Shown here piece after piece: positions 1 through 5,266 of a stretch of DNA of 6,461 bases. The stretch lies in assembly GCA_021300125.1 (NCBI GenBank), contig JAJTHX010000158.1, forward strand, positions 1 to 6,461. Reading direction: 5' to 3'. The position numbers and the translations under genes are program-made. Every line of letters starts with the position of its first letter. The first letter of the stretch is position 1. The DNA is from Betaproteobacteria bacterium (GTDB taxonomy: Bacteria > Pseudomonadota > Gammaproteobacteria > Burkholderiales > SG8-41). A model generated the notes under the pieces. That model was not told the DNA's origin. It saw nothing but the letters and a program-made list of their open reading frames with translations, and did no database searches.

Positions 1-83
1 CGCTGGCCATCGCCGCCGGCCTCGGCTGGTTCGGTGCCTGGCTATCGGTGCGCCGCCATCTCAGCCATCACAATCCATCATAA
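1..83 (+). CDS. ftsX: FtsX cell-division protein, C-terminal fragment
   Basis: This is the last 26 codons of a + strand gene cut by the window start. The open frame begins at base 3 and stops at TAA 81-83. The visible peptide reads LAIAAGLGWFGAWLSV, then RRHLSHHNPS. A hydrophobic glycine/alanine-rich helix followed by a short basic tail resembles the end of FtsX, the membrane subunit of the FtsEX complex that links division to peptidoglycan hydrolysis. The assignment rests on this tail plus position directly upstream of rpoH, the common ftsY-ftsE-ftsX-rpoH order in Proteobacteria. The fragment is too short for an independent domain call, so identity is probable rather than proven. Confidence 0.75.
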   Translation, partial: LAIAAGLGWFGAWLSVRRHLSHHNPS

Positions 84-112
84 ATTATTGTTTTTATTGA
101 TTTATTTTTTAT
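84..112. other. AT-rich tract upstream of the rpoH promoter
   Basis: Directly after the ftsX stop lies about 29 bp made almost only of A and T, in sharp contrast with the GC-rich surroundings. It contains long T runs (91-95, 105-110) and TTG-type hexamers at 88-93 and 97-102, but neither has a good -10 at 16-18 bp. It sits about 25 bp upstream of the predicted rpoH -35. It could act as an UP-like element, a bendable region or part of a second promoter. No hairpin precedes the T runs, so it does not look like an ftsX terminator. Confidence 0.4.
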
Positions 113-137
113 CGCCCCAGGGAACTCCCGACCCAGT

Positions 138-164
138 TTGGCACTCATATCATGAGAGTGCTAA
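138..164. promoter_or_regulatory. CIRCE operator (HrcA binding site) upstream of rpoH
   Basis: An inverted repeat with arms TTGGCACTC (138-146) and GAGTGCTAA (156-164) is separated by exactly 9 bases. The consensus for the HrcA repressor operator CIRCE is TTAGCACTC-N9-GAGTGCTAA. This site matches 17 of 18 arm positions, the only change being A to G at the third base of the left arm. HrcA represses chaperone genes in the absence of heat stress. The site ends 35 bp before the rpoH start codon and overlaps the predicted promoter, the usual geometry for repression. That HrcA binds here is inference from the sequence match. Confidence 0.93.
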
Positions 165-167
165 ACT
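138..167 (+). promoter_or_regulatory. Predicted sigma70-type promoter of rpoH, overlapping CIRCE
   Basis: TTGGCA at 138-143 matches five of six bases of the -35 consensus. TAAACT at 162-167 matches four of six bases of the -10 consensus, with an 18 bp spacer. Transcription would start near 173-175, leaving a leader of about 25 nt. Both hexamers lie in or against the CIRCE arms, so a bound repressor would block polymerase. No convincing sigma32 promoter (CTTGAA / CCCCAT type) was seen. Additional starts further upstream in the AT-rich tract remain possible. Confidence 0.55.
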
Positions 168-187
168 GCAATGCAGCAACGAGCCAA

Positions 188-193
188 AAGGAG
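188..193 (+). promoter_or_regulatory. Ribosome binding site of rpoH
   Basis: AAGGAG at 188-193 lies 6 nt before the ATG at 200. It fixes the start there rather than at the in-frame ATG at 152, which lies inside the CIRCE spacer region and has no Shine-Dalgarno sequence. Confidence 0.85.
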
Positions 194-199
194 TTCACG

Positions 200-1042
200 A
201 TGAATACTCTGGCCATGCCCATCCCTGCGGCCGGGAGTCTGGAAACCTACATCCAGACCGTCAACCGCTTCCCGCTGCTCACCCAGGAGCAGGAGACGGA
301 CTACGCCCGTCGCCTGCGCGACCACGGCGACCTTGAAGCCGCGCGCCATCTGGTGCTGTCGCACCTGCGGCTGGTGGTCTCGATTGCCCGCAACTATGCC
401 GGATACGGTCTACCCCAGGCCGATCTGATCCAGGAAGGCAACATCGGCCTGATGAAGGCGGTGAAACGCTTCGACCCGGAGCGCGGCGTGCGTCTGGTGT
501 CGTTCGCAATGCACTGGATCCGCGCCGAAATCCACGAATTCGTGCTGCGCAACTGGAGGCTGGTGCGCATCGCCACCACCAAGGCCCAGCGCAAACTGTT
601 CTTCAACCTGCGCAGCATGAAACAGGATCTCGGCACGCTCGGTGCCGCGGAAGTGCAGACGGTCGCACGCGAGCTGGGCGTCAGGCCCGGGGATGTCGTG
701 GAGATGGAGACCCGCCTCGGCGGCCAGGATCTTGCACTGGAACCTGCGGGTGACGACGAGCGTGAACAATTCGCACCGATTGCCTACCTGGCCGCCGAAG
801 ACGGCGAACCCGCAGCCGCACTCGAAGCGGAGCAGACCGAACGCCTGCGCGGGGAAGGTCTGGAGAAGGCGCTCGCCAGCCTCGATCCGCGCAGCCGCCG
901 CATCATTGAGGCCCGCTGGCTGAACGAGGGCGAGGCGGCCACCCTGCACGAACTGGCAGCAGAGTTTGGCGTATCGGCCGAACGCATCCGCCAGATCGAA
1001 GCCAAGGCACTGGCCCGGATGAAAAACCTGATCACGGCCTGA
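200..1042 (+). CDS. rpoH: RNA polymerase heat-shock sigma factor RpoH (sigma32)
   Basis: A 280-residue sigma70-family factor that directs core RNA polymerase to heat-shock promoters; the length is close to E. coli RpoH (284). Region 2 is seen around residues 52-120: LRLVVSIARNY, DLIQEGNIGLMKAVKRFDP at 75-93, then SFAMHWIRAEIHEF. The diagnostic RpoH box QRKLFFNLR is at 130-138; this segment distinguishes sigma32 from other group 3 sigmas and is tied to chaperone/FtsH control. Region 4.2, the -35 binding helix-turn-helix, is at about 248-275 (TLHELAAEFGVSAERIRQIE). The start at 200 is supported by AAGGAG 6 nt upstream. It follows ftsX and is monocistronic, with its own terminator. A CIRCE site over the promoter suggests HrcA repression on top of the usual post-translational control. 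No missing key residues were noticed. Confidence 0.97.
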   Translation: MNTLAMPIPAAGSLETYIQTVNRFPLLTQEQETDYARRLRDHGDLEAARHLVLSHLRLVVSIARNYAGYGLPQADLIQEGNIGLMKAVKRFDPERGVRLVSFAMHWIRAEIHEFVLRNWRLVRIATTKAQRKLFFNLRSMKQDLGTLGAAEVQTVARELGVRPGDVVEMETRLGGQDLALEPAGDDEREQFAPIAYLAAEDGEPAAALEAEQTERLRGEGLEKALASLDPRSRRIIEARWLNEGEAATLHELAAEFGVSAERIRQIEAKALARMKNLITA

Positions 1043-1060
1043 TGGCCCGACCTGTCGCAG

Positions 1061-1086
1061 AAAAGCCCCGCATCGCGGGGCTTTTT
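1061..1086. terminator. Bidirectional intrinsic terminator between rpoH and sco
   Basis: Perfect 10 bp arms AAAAGCCCCG (1061-1070) and CGGGGCTTTT (1076-1085) flank a 5-base loop. The arms carry the A and T runs themselves, so the hairpin has a U-tract on either strand. It begins 18 bp after the rpoH stop codon. On the other strand it starts immediately after the sco stop codon (1086-1088). It therefore can end both convergent units. Confidence 0.9.
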
Positions 1087-1664
1087 CATTTGAGTAGCTG
1101 GCGGATGTCGTGCAACAGTGCCGGAGCGGCGGTGCCGTACTGCGCGAACAGGCGCAGCCTTCCCTCGCCATCGAGTATGTAAGTGCCGGCGGAATGATCC
1201 ACGGTGTAGCCGCCGCTGGCGAGCTTCTGTTTCTGGAAGTGGATCTTGAACTCCTTCGCCACCTTCGCGGTTTCCTCGGCACTGCCCCGAAGCCCGAGGA
1301 ACGACGGATGGAAGGCGGGCACATAACGCCTGAGCACCTCCGCCGTGTCACGCTCCGGATCGACTGTGACGAACAGCACCTGCACCCTCGCGGCGTCGGG
1401 TCCGAGTTCCTTCATCACGTTGGCCATCTCGACCATCGTGGTCGGGCAGACATCAGGGCAATGGGTAAACCCGAAGAACAGCGTGACCACCTTGCCCTTG
1501 AAGTCGGTCAGCGTGCGGCGCTGACCGTTGTGATCGGTCAATTCCAGGGACTTGCCAAAGGACGCGCCGGTGACATCGGTGAGCTTGAACACCGGCGCCT
1601 CGGGGCGGCCGCAGCCGGCCAGCACCAGCAGGGCCGCGGCAGCGATTGCGGCGGTCAATTTCAT
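1086..1664 (-). CDS. sco: SCO/SenC family copper chaperone lipoprotein for cytochrome oxidase
   Basis: A 192-residue thioredoxin-fold protein that helps deliver copper to, or reduce, the CuA site of cytochrome oxidase subunit II on the periplasmic side. Residues 1-18 form a lipoprotein signal with lipobox LAGC, the lipidated residue being Cys18, so membrane attachment is by lipid rather than a transmembrane helix. The copper motif CPDVC gives Cys69 and Cys73 within GFTHCPDVCPTTM, and the conserved downstream ligand is His157 (VDHSAGTYILD). The VTVDPERDT segment at 99-107 is also typical. The start at 1664 is chosen because it begins exactly with the signal peptide; a longer frame to 1769 would add 35 residues lying over ctaB. 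It is the last gene of the assembly operon, 7 nt after ctaB, with only a weak Shine-Dalgarno, suggesting translational coupling. Confidence 0.95.
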   Translation of the reverse strand: MKLTAAIAAAALLVLAGCGRPEAPVFKLTDVTGASFGKSLELTDHNGQRRTLTDFKGKVVTLFFGFTHCPDVCPTTMVEMANVMKELGPDAARVQVLFVTVDPERDTAEVLRRYVPAFHPSFLGLRGSAEETAKVAKEFKIHFQKQKLASGGYTVDHSAGTYILDGEGRLRLFAQYGTAAPALLHDIRQLLK

Positions 1665-1671
1665 GCCGGGC

Positions 1672-2568
1672 TCAGAACAGCAGCTGCAGGTAGTGGTCGA
1701 CCAGCAGCGCGGCGAAGAGCAGCGTGAGATACAGGATCGAGTAGCGGAAAGTGCGCCGCGCCAGCGCATCGCTGTAATCCGTGTAGATCTTGACCGCGTA
1801 ATACAGGAACACCGCGCCGAGCAGCATCGCAGCCGCGAGATAAGGCAGTCCGGAAAGCCGGGTGACGAAGGGCAACGCCGAGCAGGCGATCAGGATCAGC
1901 GTGTACAGCAGCACGTGCAGGCGGGTGAAGTGGTCGCCGTGGGTCACCGGCAGCATCGGCACGCCGGCCTTGGCGTATTCATGCTTGCGGTACAGCGCCA
2001 GCGCCCAGAAGTGCGGCGGTGTCCAGGCAAAGATGATCAGAAACAGGGTCAGCGCCTGTGGCGTGACCTCGCCGGTGACCGCGGCCCAGCCCAGCACCGG
2101 CGGCATCGCGCCGGAGGCGCCGCCGATGACGATGTTCTGCGGCGTCATCGGCTTCAGGATCACGGTATAGATGATGGCGTAACCGACGAAAGTGGCCAGT
2201 GTGAGCCACATGGTCAGCGCGTTGACACCGTGGTAGAGCAACGCAAGGCCGCTGCCGCCAACGATGCCGGCGAACACCAGGGTCTCCAGCGGGGTGATCT
2301 GTCCGCGCGGCAGCGGACGGAACTGGGTGCGGGTCATCAGCGCGTCGATCTTCTGCTCGACCAGGCAGTTCACGGCGGCAGCCGCACCGGCAACCAGCGC
2401 GATACCGAGTGTTGCCGAGAACAGGATATCCACAGGCACCATGCCGGGTGTAGCGAGAAACATGCCGATCACCGCGGTGAACACAATCAGCGACACCACG
2501 CGCGGTTTGGTCAGCGCGTAGAACTGCTGGATGCGTGAAGTCTGCGGCGGTGCGACTGTGGAGGACAT
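1672..2568 (-). CDS. ctaB: Protoheme IX farnesyltransferase (heme O synthase)
   Basis: A 298-residue multi-pass inner-membrane UbiA-family prenyltransferase (CtaB/CyoE) that transfers farnesyl from farnesyl diphosphate to heme b to give heme O, the precursor of heme A. The first polyprenyl-diphosphate/Mg site is at 67-88 ([18 protein letters not shown] onward), with Asn67, Asp75 and Arg84. The family-specific block [17 protein letters not shown] is at 138-154, followed by [17 protein letters not shown] at 182-192 and AGVPMLPV at 201-208 complete the signature. About eight to nine hydrophobic segments are visible. The start at 2568 lies 10 nt after the ctaA stop with no clear Shine-Dalgarno, so coupling to ctaA is likely. 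Pairing with ctaA directly upstream gives heme B to heme O to heme A in consecutive genes. Confidence 0.97.
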   Translation of the reverse strand: MSSTVAPPQTSRIQQFYALTKPRVVSLIVFTAVIGMFLATPGMVPVDILFSATLGIALVAGAAAAVNCLVEQKIDALMTRTQFRPLPRGQITPLETLVFAGIVGGSGLALLYHGVNALTMWLTLATFVGYAIIYTVILKPMTPQNIVIGGASGAMPPVLGWAAVTGEVTPQALTLFLIIFAWTPPHFWALALYRKHEYAKAGVPMLPVTHGDHFTRLHVLLYTLILIACSALPFVTRLSGLPYLAAAMLLGAVFLYYAVKIYTDYSDALARRTFRYSILYLTLLFAALLVDHYLQLLF

Positions 2569-2578
2569 CGTGACGGAA

Positions 2579-3568
2579 TCAGGCGGAATGCCGCTGCGGA
2601 CGGAGGCCGCAGTTTATCACCACCAGGGTCAGCAACAAAACGGCGGCGCCCGCGTTGTGTGCCGCGGCGAGCCACAACGGCAGGCTGAAGACGACATTGC
2701 CGATGCCAATCGCGATCTGCGCGCCAAGGGCCAGCGTCAGCACCTTGCCATGGGCAGCGTAACCGGGGACACGCCACAGCGCCCAGGCAAAGCCGCCGAC
2801 AACCGCCAGCGTGACCAGCGCGCCGACACGGTGGGTCCAGTGGATCGCAGTGATCGCATCGTAGCTGAGGTGGACGCCCGAGGCCGTCATGCCCAGTTCA
2901 CGGATGAGCTGGAAGCCGTGGCGGAAATCCATCGTCGGCACCCACTCGCCGTGGCAGGTCGGGAAATCGATGCAGGCCAGTGCCGCGTAATTGGTCGACA
3001 CCCAGCCACCGAGGGCGATCTGCGCCACGGTCACTACCAGCGCGACCAGCGCCCAGGGTCGCAGCCGCTTCGCCGCCTCACCCGGTTGCGGAAAGTGCTC
3101 CTGCCGCAGCGCGAGCCAGGCCAGCAGCGCCAGCGTGGCCATGCCCCCGAGCAGGTGCAGCGTGACGATCACCGGCTTGAGCAGCATGGTCACCGTCCAC
3201 ATGCCCAGCGCGCCCTGCAATAGCACCACGCCGACGATCGAGCTGGCCAGCACCGGGGAGCGCTGCGGCTGGTCACGGCGCATCCACGCCGCAATCGCGA
3301 TCCCGAGTATCAGCAGGCCCAGGCCACCCGCAATATAGCGATGGAACATCTCCTTCCAGGCCTTGGCCATCGATACCGGGCCGTGGGTGCCGCCCTGATC
3401 CTCCACCGCCTTGGCGATGTCGTCCCGCGCGTGGTGAGGCGTGATCTCCCCGTAACACCCGGGCCAGTCAGGGCAGCCCAAACCGGCATCAGCCAGGCGA
3501 ACATAGGCGCCCACAACCACCACGAAAAAGGTGTAAATGACCGTTAACCAGACCAGCTTCCTGTACAT
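2579..3568 (-). CDS. ctaA: Heme A synthase (COX15/CtaA family)
   Basis: A 329-residue, eight-helix inner-membrane enzyme that oxidises the C8 methyl of heme O to a formyl group, giving heme A for the oxidase. The N-terminal helix is followed by [19 protein letters not shown] (20-38), a hallmark of the family. Candidate heme-ligand histidines lie in FHRYIAG (His76), VTLHLLGG (His138), IHWTHR (His243/His246) and AAHNAGA (His304), spread over the two pseudo-repeated four-helix halves. Cysteine pairs occur at 32/38 and 199/205 (CIDFPTC), matching the loop cysteines seen in several bacterial CtaA proteins. The ATG at 3568 has only a weak purine-rich site (AAAAGAG). It lies 27 nt after the stop of the SCO-like gene and 10 nt before ctaB. 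Confidence 0.96.
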   Translation of the reverse strand: MYRKLVWLTVIYTFFVVVVGAYVRLADAGLGCPDWPGCYGEITPHHARDDIAKAVEDQGGTHGPVSMAKAWKEMFHRYIAGGLGLLILGIAIAAWMRRDQPQRSPVLASSIVGVVLLQGALGMWTVTMLLKPVIVTLHLLGGMATLALLAWLALRQEHFPQPGEAAKRLRPWALVALVVTVAQIALGGWVSTNYAALACIDFPTCHGEWVPTMDFRHGFQLIRELGMTASGVHLSYDAITAIHWTHRVGALVTLAVVGGFAWALWRVPGYAAHGKVLTLALGAQIAIGIGNVVFSLPLWLAAAHNAGAAVLLLTLVVINCGLRPQRHSA

Positions 3569-3595
3569 GTTTCAGGCTCTTTTCTCGCAAAAAAA

Positions 3596-4186
3596 TCAGC
3601 CGATGCGCGACACCCTCAGCAGCCGCGTGATGTCCTTGCGGATGCGGCTCGGATCGGCATCTCGCGGATAACGCAGCACCAGGTTGCCGAGGGGGTCAAT
3701 CAGGTAGATGTGGTCCTTGACGCTGCCTTCGTGCGGCAAGGCGCCAAGCAACGCACTGCTCCCGGCCCTGACCATCCAGGTGCCGTCATACTCACGGCGC
3801 AGGCGCTCATCGGGCTCGCCATCGCCGGTCAGCAGCCACAGCCGCTCAATGCGTTCCGGATACTTGCCCTGGGTCTTGCGCACCTGGCGGATCTGCCACA
3901 GTTTTTTCTCGCAATAGGCATCACAGGCCGCTTCGTCAACCACCAGGAATATCCATTTGCCCTCGAGCTGGCGCAGCATGAACCCGCCGCCTGCCGCCTG
4001 CGCAAGCGGCTCCACCGGCAGCTTCTGCGTGTCCACCAGGCTGCCGTAATTGACCCGACCCTGGGGCTGGTAGAAGTAATAAGCGACAAAGGAGGCGACG
4101 AAGGGCGCCAAGCAGACGGCGAGCACCAGCCACAGGGTGCTACGGCTGCCGGTCTTGGGACTGGGAAGCGGGGCGTCGTTTGACAT
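3596..4186 (-). CDS. Membrane-anchored SCO/thioredoxin-like protein of the oxidase assembly operon, function unassigned
   Basis: A 196-residue protein with an N-terminal cytoplasmic stretch, one transmembrane helix at about 17-39 (LWLVLAVCLAPFVASFVAYY) and a soluble domain presumably in the periplasm. The domain reads like a divergent SCO/thioredoxin fold. LEGKWIFLVVDEAACDAYC (74-92) resembles the strand-then-CxxxC of SCO, with Cys88 and Cys92. KDHIYLIDPLGNLVLRYP (157-174) resembles the SCO strand pair with its ligand His, here His159. C-terminal helix DPSRIRKDITRLLRV follows. By knowledge of related genomes, such proteins are conserved between SURF1 and ctaA in Betaproteobacteria and are usually called hypothetical or transmembrane proteins. 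A copper or thiol-redox role in oxidase maturation is my inference. The ATG at 4186 gives a 47-bp overlap with surf1 in another frame; no later Met precedes the helix. Confidence 0.85.
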   Translation of the reverse strand: MSNDAPLPSPKTGSRSTLWLVLAVCLAPFVASFVAYYFYQPQGRVNYGSLVDTQKLPVEPLAQAAGGGFMLRQLEGKWIFLVVDEAACDAYCEKKLWQIRQVRKTQGKYPERIERLWLLTGDGEPDERLRREYDGTWMVRAGSSALLGALPHEGSVKDHIYLIDPLGNLVLRYPRDADPSRIRKDITRLLRVSRIG

Positions 4187-4883
4187 GGGTCACCAGGTAA
4201 TAAATCAGTATCGCGAGGCTCAGGGCATACCACTGGAAGGCGTAGGCCAGGTGGGTGTCGCGCTTGAGGTCGGGGCGGGGCCAGTCCCTGACCAGTCCAT
4301 CACTTGCGGCACTTTGCTGCTGGATCACGAAGGCCTGCAGTTCGAGACGGGTCGCCTGCCGGTAGCGTTCGAGGCCGAGATTCTGCCAGACCTGGCCCTC
4401 GGCGATTTTGGTCGAGAGCTCAATGAACCGGTCGCTGTAAGGCAATGCGATGCCCTCGACACGCTGCTCACCCGAAGGTGTAGGCACCTTGGGCAGGCTG
4501 CGGTCGGGGTTGGCCGCGACCCAGCCCCGGCTGACCAGCACATGCCGGTCGCTGCCGGCAATGCGCAGGGGGGTGGCAACATGGTATCCCGGCTGGTGGC
4601 GATAGATCCGGTTGTCCAGGAAAACCGTATAGCGGTCATCGAACACGCCGCGCACCTCGACCCTGCGCAACAGCAGGCTCTCCGGGTCGACAGGGTCACC
4701 GCCGACCACGACCGGCGGCTCCTGCGACAGGGTATCGAGTCGCTGCTGCAAATCCTGCTTGTGGCTGGCGCGGCCGGTCTGCCATTGCCCCAGTGCCAGC
4801 GTCAGCGCAATGCCTGCGGCCGCGGCAAGCGTGCCGAACAGACGCGGTTCAAAGCGGAACGGGCCAGGGTCGAGCGAGGGCAT
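4140..4883 (-). CDS. surf1: SURF1 family cytochrome oxidase assembly protein
   Basis: A 247-residue SURF1/Shy1 protein, an inner-membrane assembly factor thought to help place heme A in subunit I. It has the two-helix family architecture: TM1 at about 16-33, a large periplasmic domain, and TM2 at about 217-234. Family motifs seen are LGQWQTGRA (31-39) after TM1, FLDNRIYRHQPGYHVATPL (88-106), HVLVSRGWVAANP (114-126), and HLAYAFQWYALS (211-222) at the start of TM2. The start at 4883 is preceded by AGGAA about 8 nt upstream. This is the first gene of the assembly operon. It diverges from the small gene at 4914 with only 30 bp between start codons, and its 3' end overlaps the SCO-like gene by 47 bp. 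Confidence 0.95.
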   Translation of the reverse strand: MPSLDPGPFRFEPRLFGTLAAAAGIALTLALGQWQTGRASHKQDLQQRLDTLSQEPPVVVGGDPVDPESLLLRRVEVRGVFDDRYTVFLDNRIYRHQPGYHVATPLRIAGSDRHVLVSRGWVAANPDRSLPKVPTPSGEQRVEGIALPYSDRFIELSTKIAEGQVWQNLGLERYRQATRLELQAFVIQQQSAASDGLVRDWPRPDLKRDTHLAYAFQWYALSLAILIYYLVTHVKRRPASQSQDRQP

Positions 4884-4913
4884 CGGTGGTTCCTGGGTTA
4901 AACTGCGCGGACC
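4884..4913. promoter_or_regulatory. Short divergent control region between surf1 and the twin-TM gene
   Basis: Only 30 bp separate the two start codons. The sole AT-rich core is TTAAACT at 4898-4904. Read on the + strand it gives TAAACT (4899-4904), a -10-like hexamer ending 9 bp before the ATG at 4914, which would make that mRNA almost leaderless. Read on the - strand it gives GTTTAA. No convincing -35 was found for either direction. Promoters must overlap coding sequence, or the start of one unit lies inside the other gene. The call is tentative. Confidence 0.35.
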
Positions 4914-5108
4914 ATGCGCATCGTCGTCATTCTGTTTATCGCTGTCATCCTGTTCAGTCTCGGTTCGGCGCTGTATTACATGATTCGCGACCGCGGCAGC
5001 GGCGAACGCACCGCGAAAGCACTGACGGTGCGCATTGCACTTTCAGTCATTCTGTTCCTGATGCTGATCATCGGCTTTCAGAGCGGCGTGATCACCACAC
5101 GCCTGTAG
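4914..5108 (+). CDS. Small twin-transmembrane protein (DUF2909-like)
   Basis: A 64-residue hydrophobic protein: TM1 at about 4-24, a short polar loop with IRDRGSGERTAKALTVR (24-40), and TM2 at about 41-58. This matches the DUF2909 twin-transmembrane proteins known from Betaproteobacteria at this same place near COX3 and SURF1. Function is unknown. The hairpin topology with a basic loop containing KALTxR recalls HIG1/Rcf1-type small proteins associated with cytochrome oxidase, but that link is inference. It is the only + strand gene inside the oxidase locus, divergent from surf1 and convergent with COX3. No clear Shine-Dalgarno precedes the ATG, which agrees with a near-leaderless message. The fitting two-helix pattern and conserved location make it a real gene despite its size. 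Confidence 0.85.
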   Translation: MRIVVILFIAVILFSLGSALYYMIRDRGSGERTAKALTVRIALSVILFLMLIIGFQSGVITTRL

Positions 5109-5149
5109 GTAGACCGGGTACGGCTTCGCGCGTTCCGGGACTGGCAGGC

Positions 5150-5176
5150 AAAAAAAACGCCGCGATCCACGCGGCG
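5150..5176 (-). terminator. Intrinsic terminator of the COX3 (structural) operon
   Basis: A perfect 7-bp GC stem, CGCCGCG (5158-5164) and CGCGGCG (5170-5176), has a 5-base loop. It is flanked at 5150-5157 by eight A on the + strand, that is, eight U after the hairpin when read on the - strand. It lies about 90 bp beyond the COX3 stop, so it ends the transcript coming from ctaG-COX3. On the + strand the stem has no T run, so it is not a good terminator for the 4914-5108 gene. Confidence 0.9.
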
Positions 5177-5182
5177 CCCAGT

Positions 5183-5200
5183 CCCCGATCGGGGTACCCC
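5183..5200. repeat. Two overlapping perfect palindromes
   Basis: CCCCGATCGGGG (5183-5194) and GGGGTACCCC (5191-5200) share the GGGG at 5191-5194, so only one hairpin can form at a time. They lie just before the terminator in the - strand COX3 3' region and after the + strand twin-TM gene. There is no T run next to them. Function is unknown; they may simply be structured GC-rich 3' sequence, or an mRNA-stabilising or binding element. Confidence 0.5.
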
Positions 5201-5266
5201 CTCCCCGTGCAGTCCGTGCTTGACCGGCTGTTTTTGCGCCGGATGCGCGGACCGCCGCCTTGACCC

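Noticed and set aside
84..112. T-rich tract after ftsX, considered as an intrinsic terminator or a sigma32 promoter
   Set aside because: There is no GC-rich hairpin before the T runs and no CTTGAA / CCCCAT-type pair at proper spacing.
152..199. Upstream in-frame ATG for rpoH at 152, adding 16 residues
   Set aside because: The ATG lies within the CIRCE region, has no ribosome binding site and the predicted transcript starts after it. The ATG at 200 has AAGGAG at good spacing.
410..1351. - strand open frame (313 codons) opposite rpoH
   Set aside because: It runs across the rpoH gene, the terminator and into sco. It shows no family motif, whereas rpoH is unambiguous.
1665..1769. Longer start of the SCO protein
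   Set aside because: The extra 35 residues overlap ctaB and are Cys/Ser/Arg-rich. The start at 1664 begins exactly at a lipoprotein signal peptide.
1552..2538. Long + strand open frame (328 codons) opposite ctaB, and similar + strand frames opposite ctaA, surf1 and COX3 (2531-3223, 4137-4901, 5318-6118)
   Set aside because: They are antisense shadows of well-recognised membrane protein genes in GC-rich DNA. Their translations are rich in Q, R, H and G with no domain pattern.
3569..3598. Seven T on the - strand after the SCO-like gene stop, considered as a terminator
   Set aside because: No stable stem precedes it, and ctaA follows after 27 nt in the same operon.
5224..5242. CCGGC / GCCGG hairpin with T-rich loop, considered as + strand terminator of the twin-TM gene
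   Set aside because: The T run is in the loop, not after the stem, and the stem is only 5 bp with a 9-base loop.
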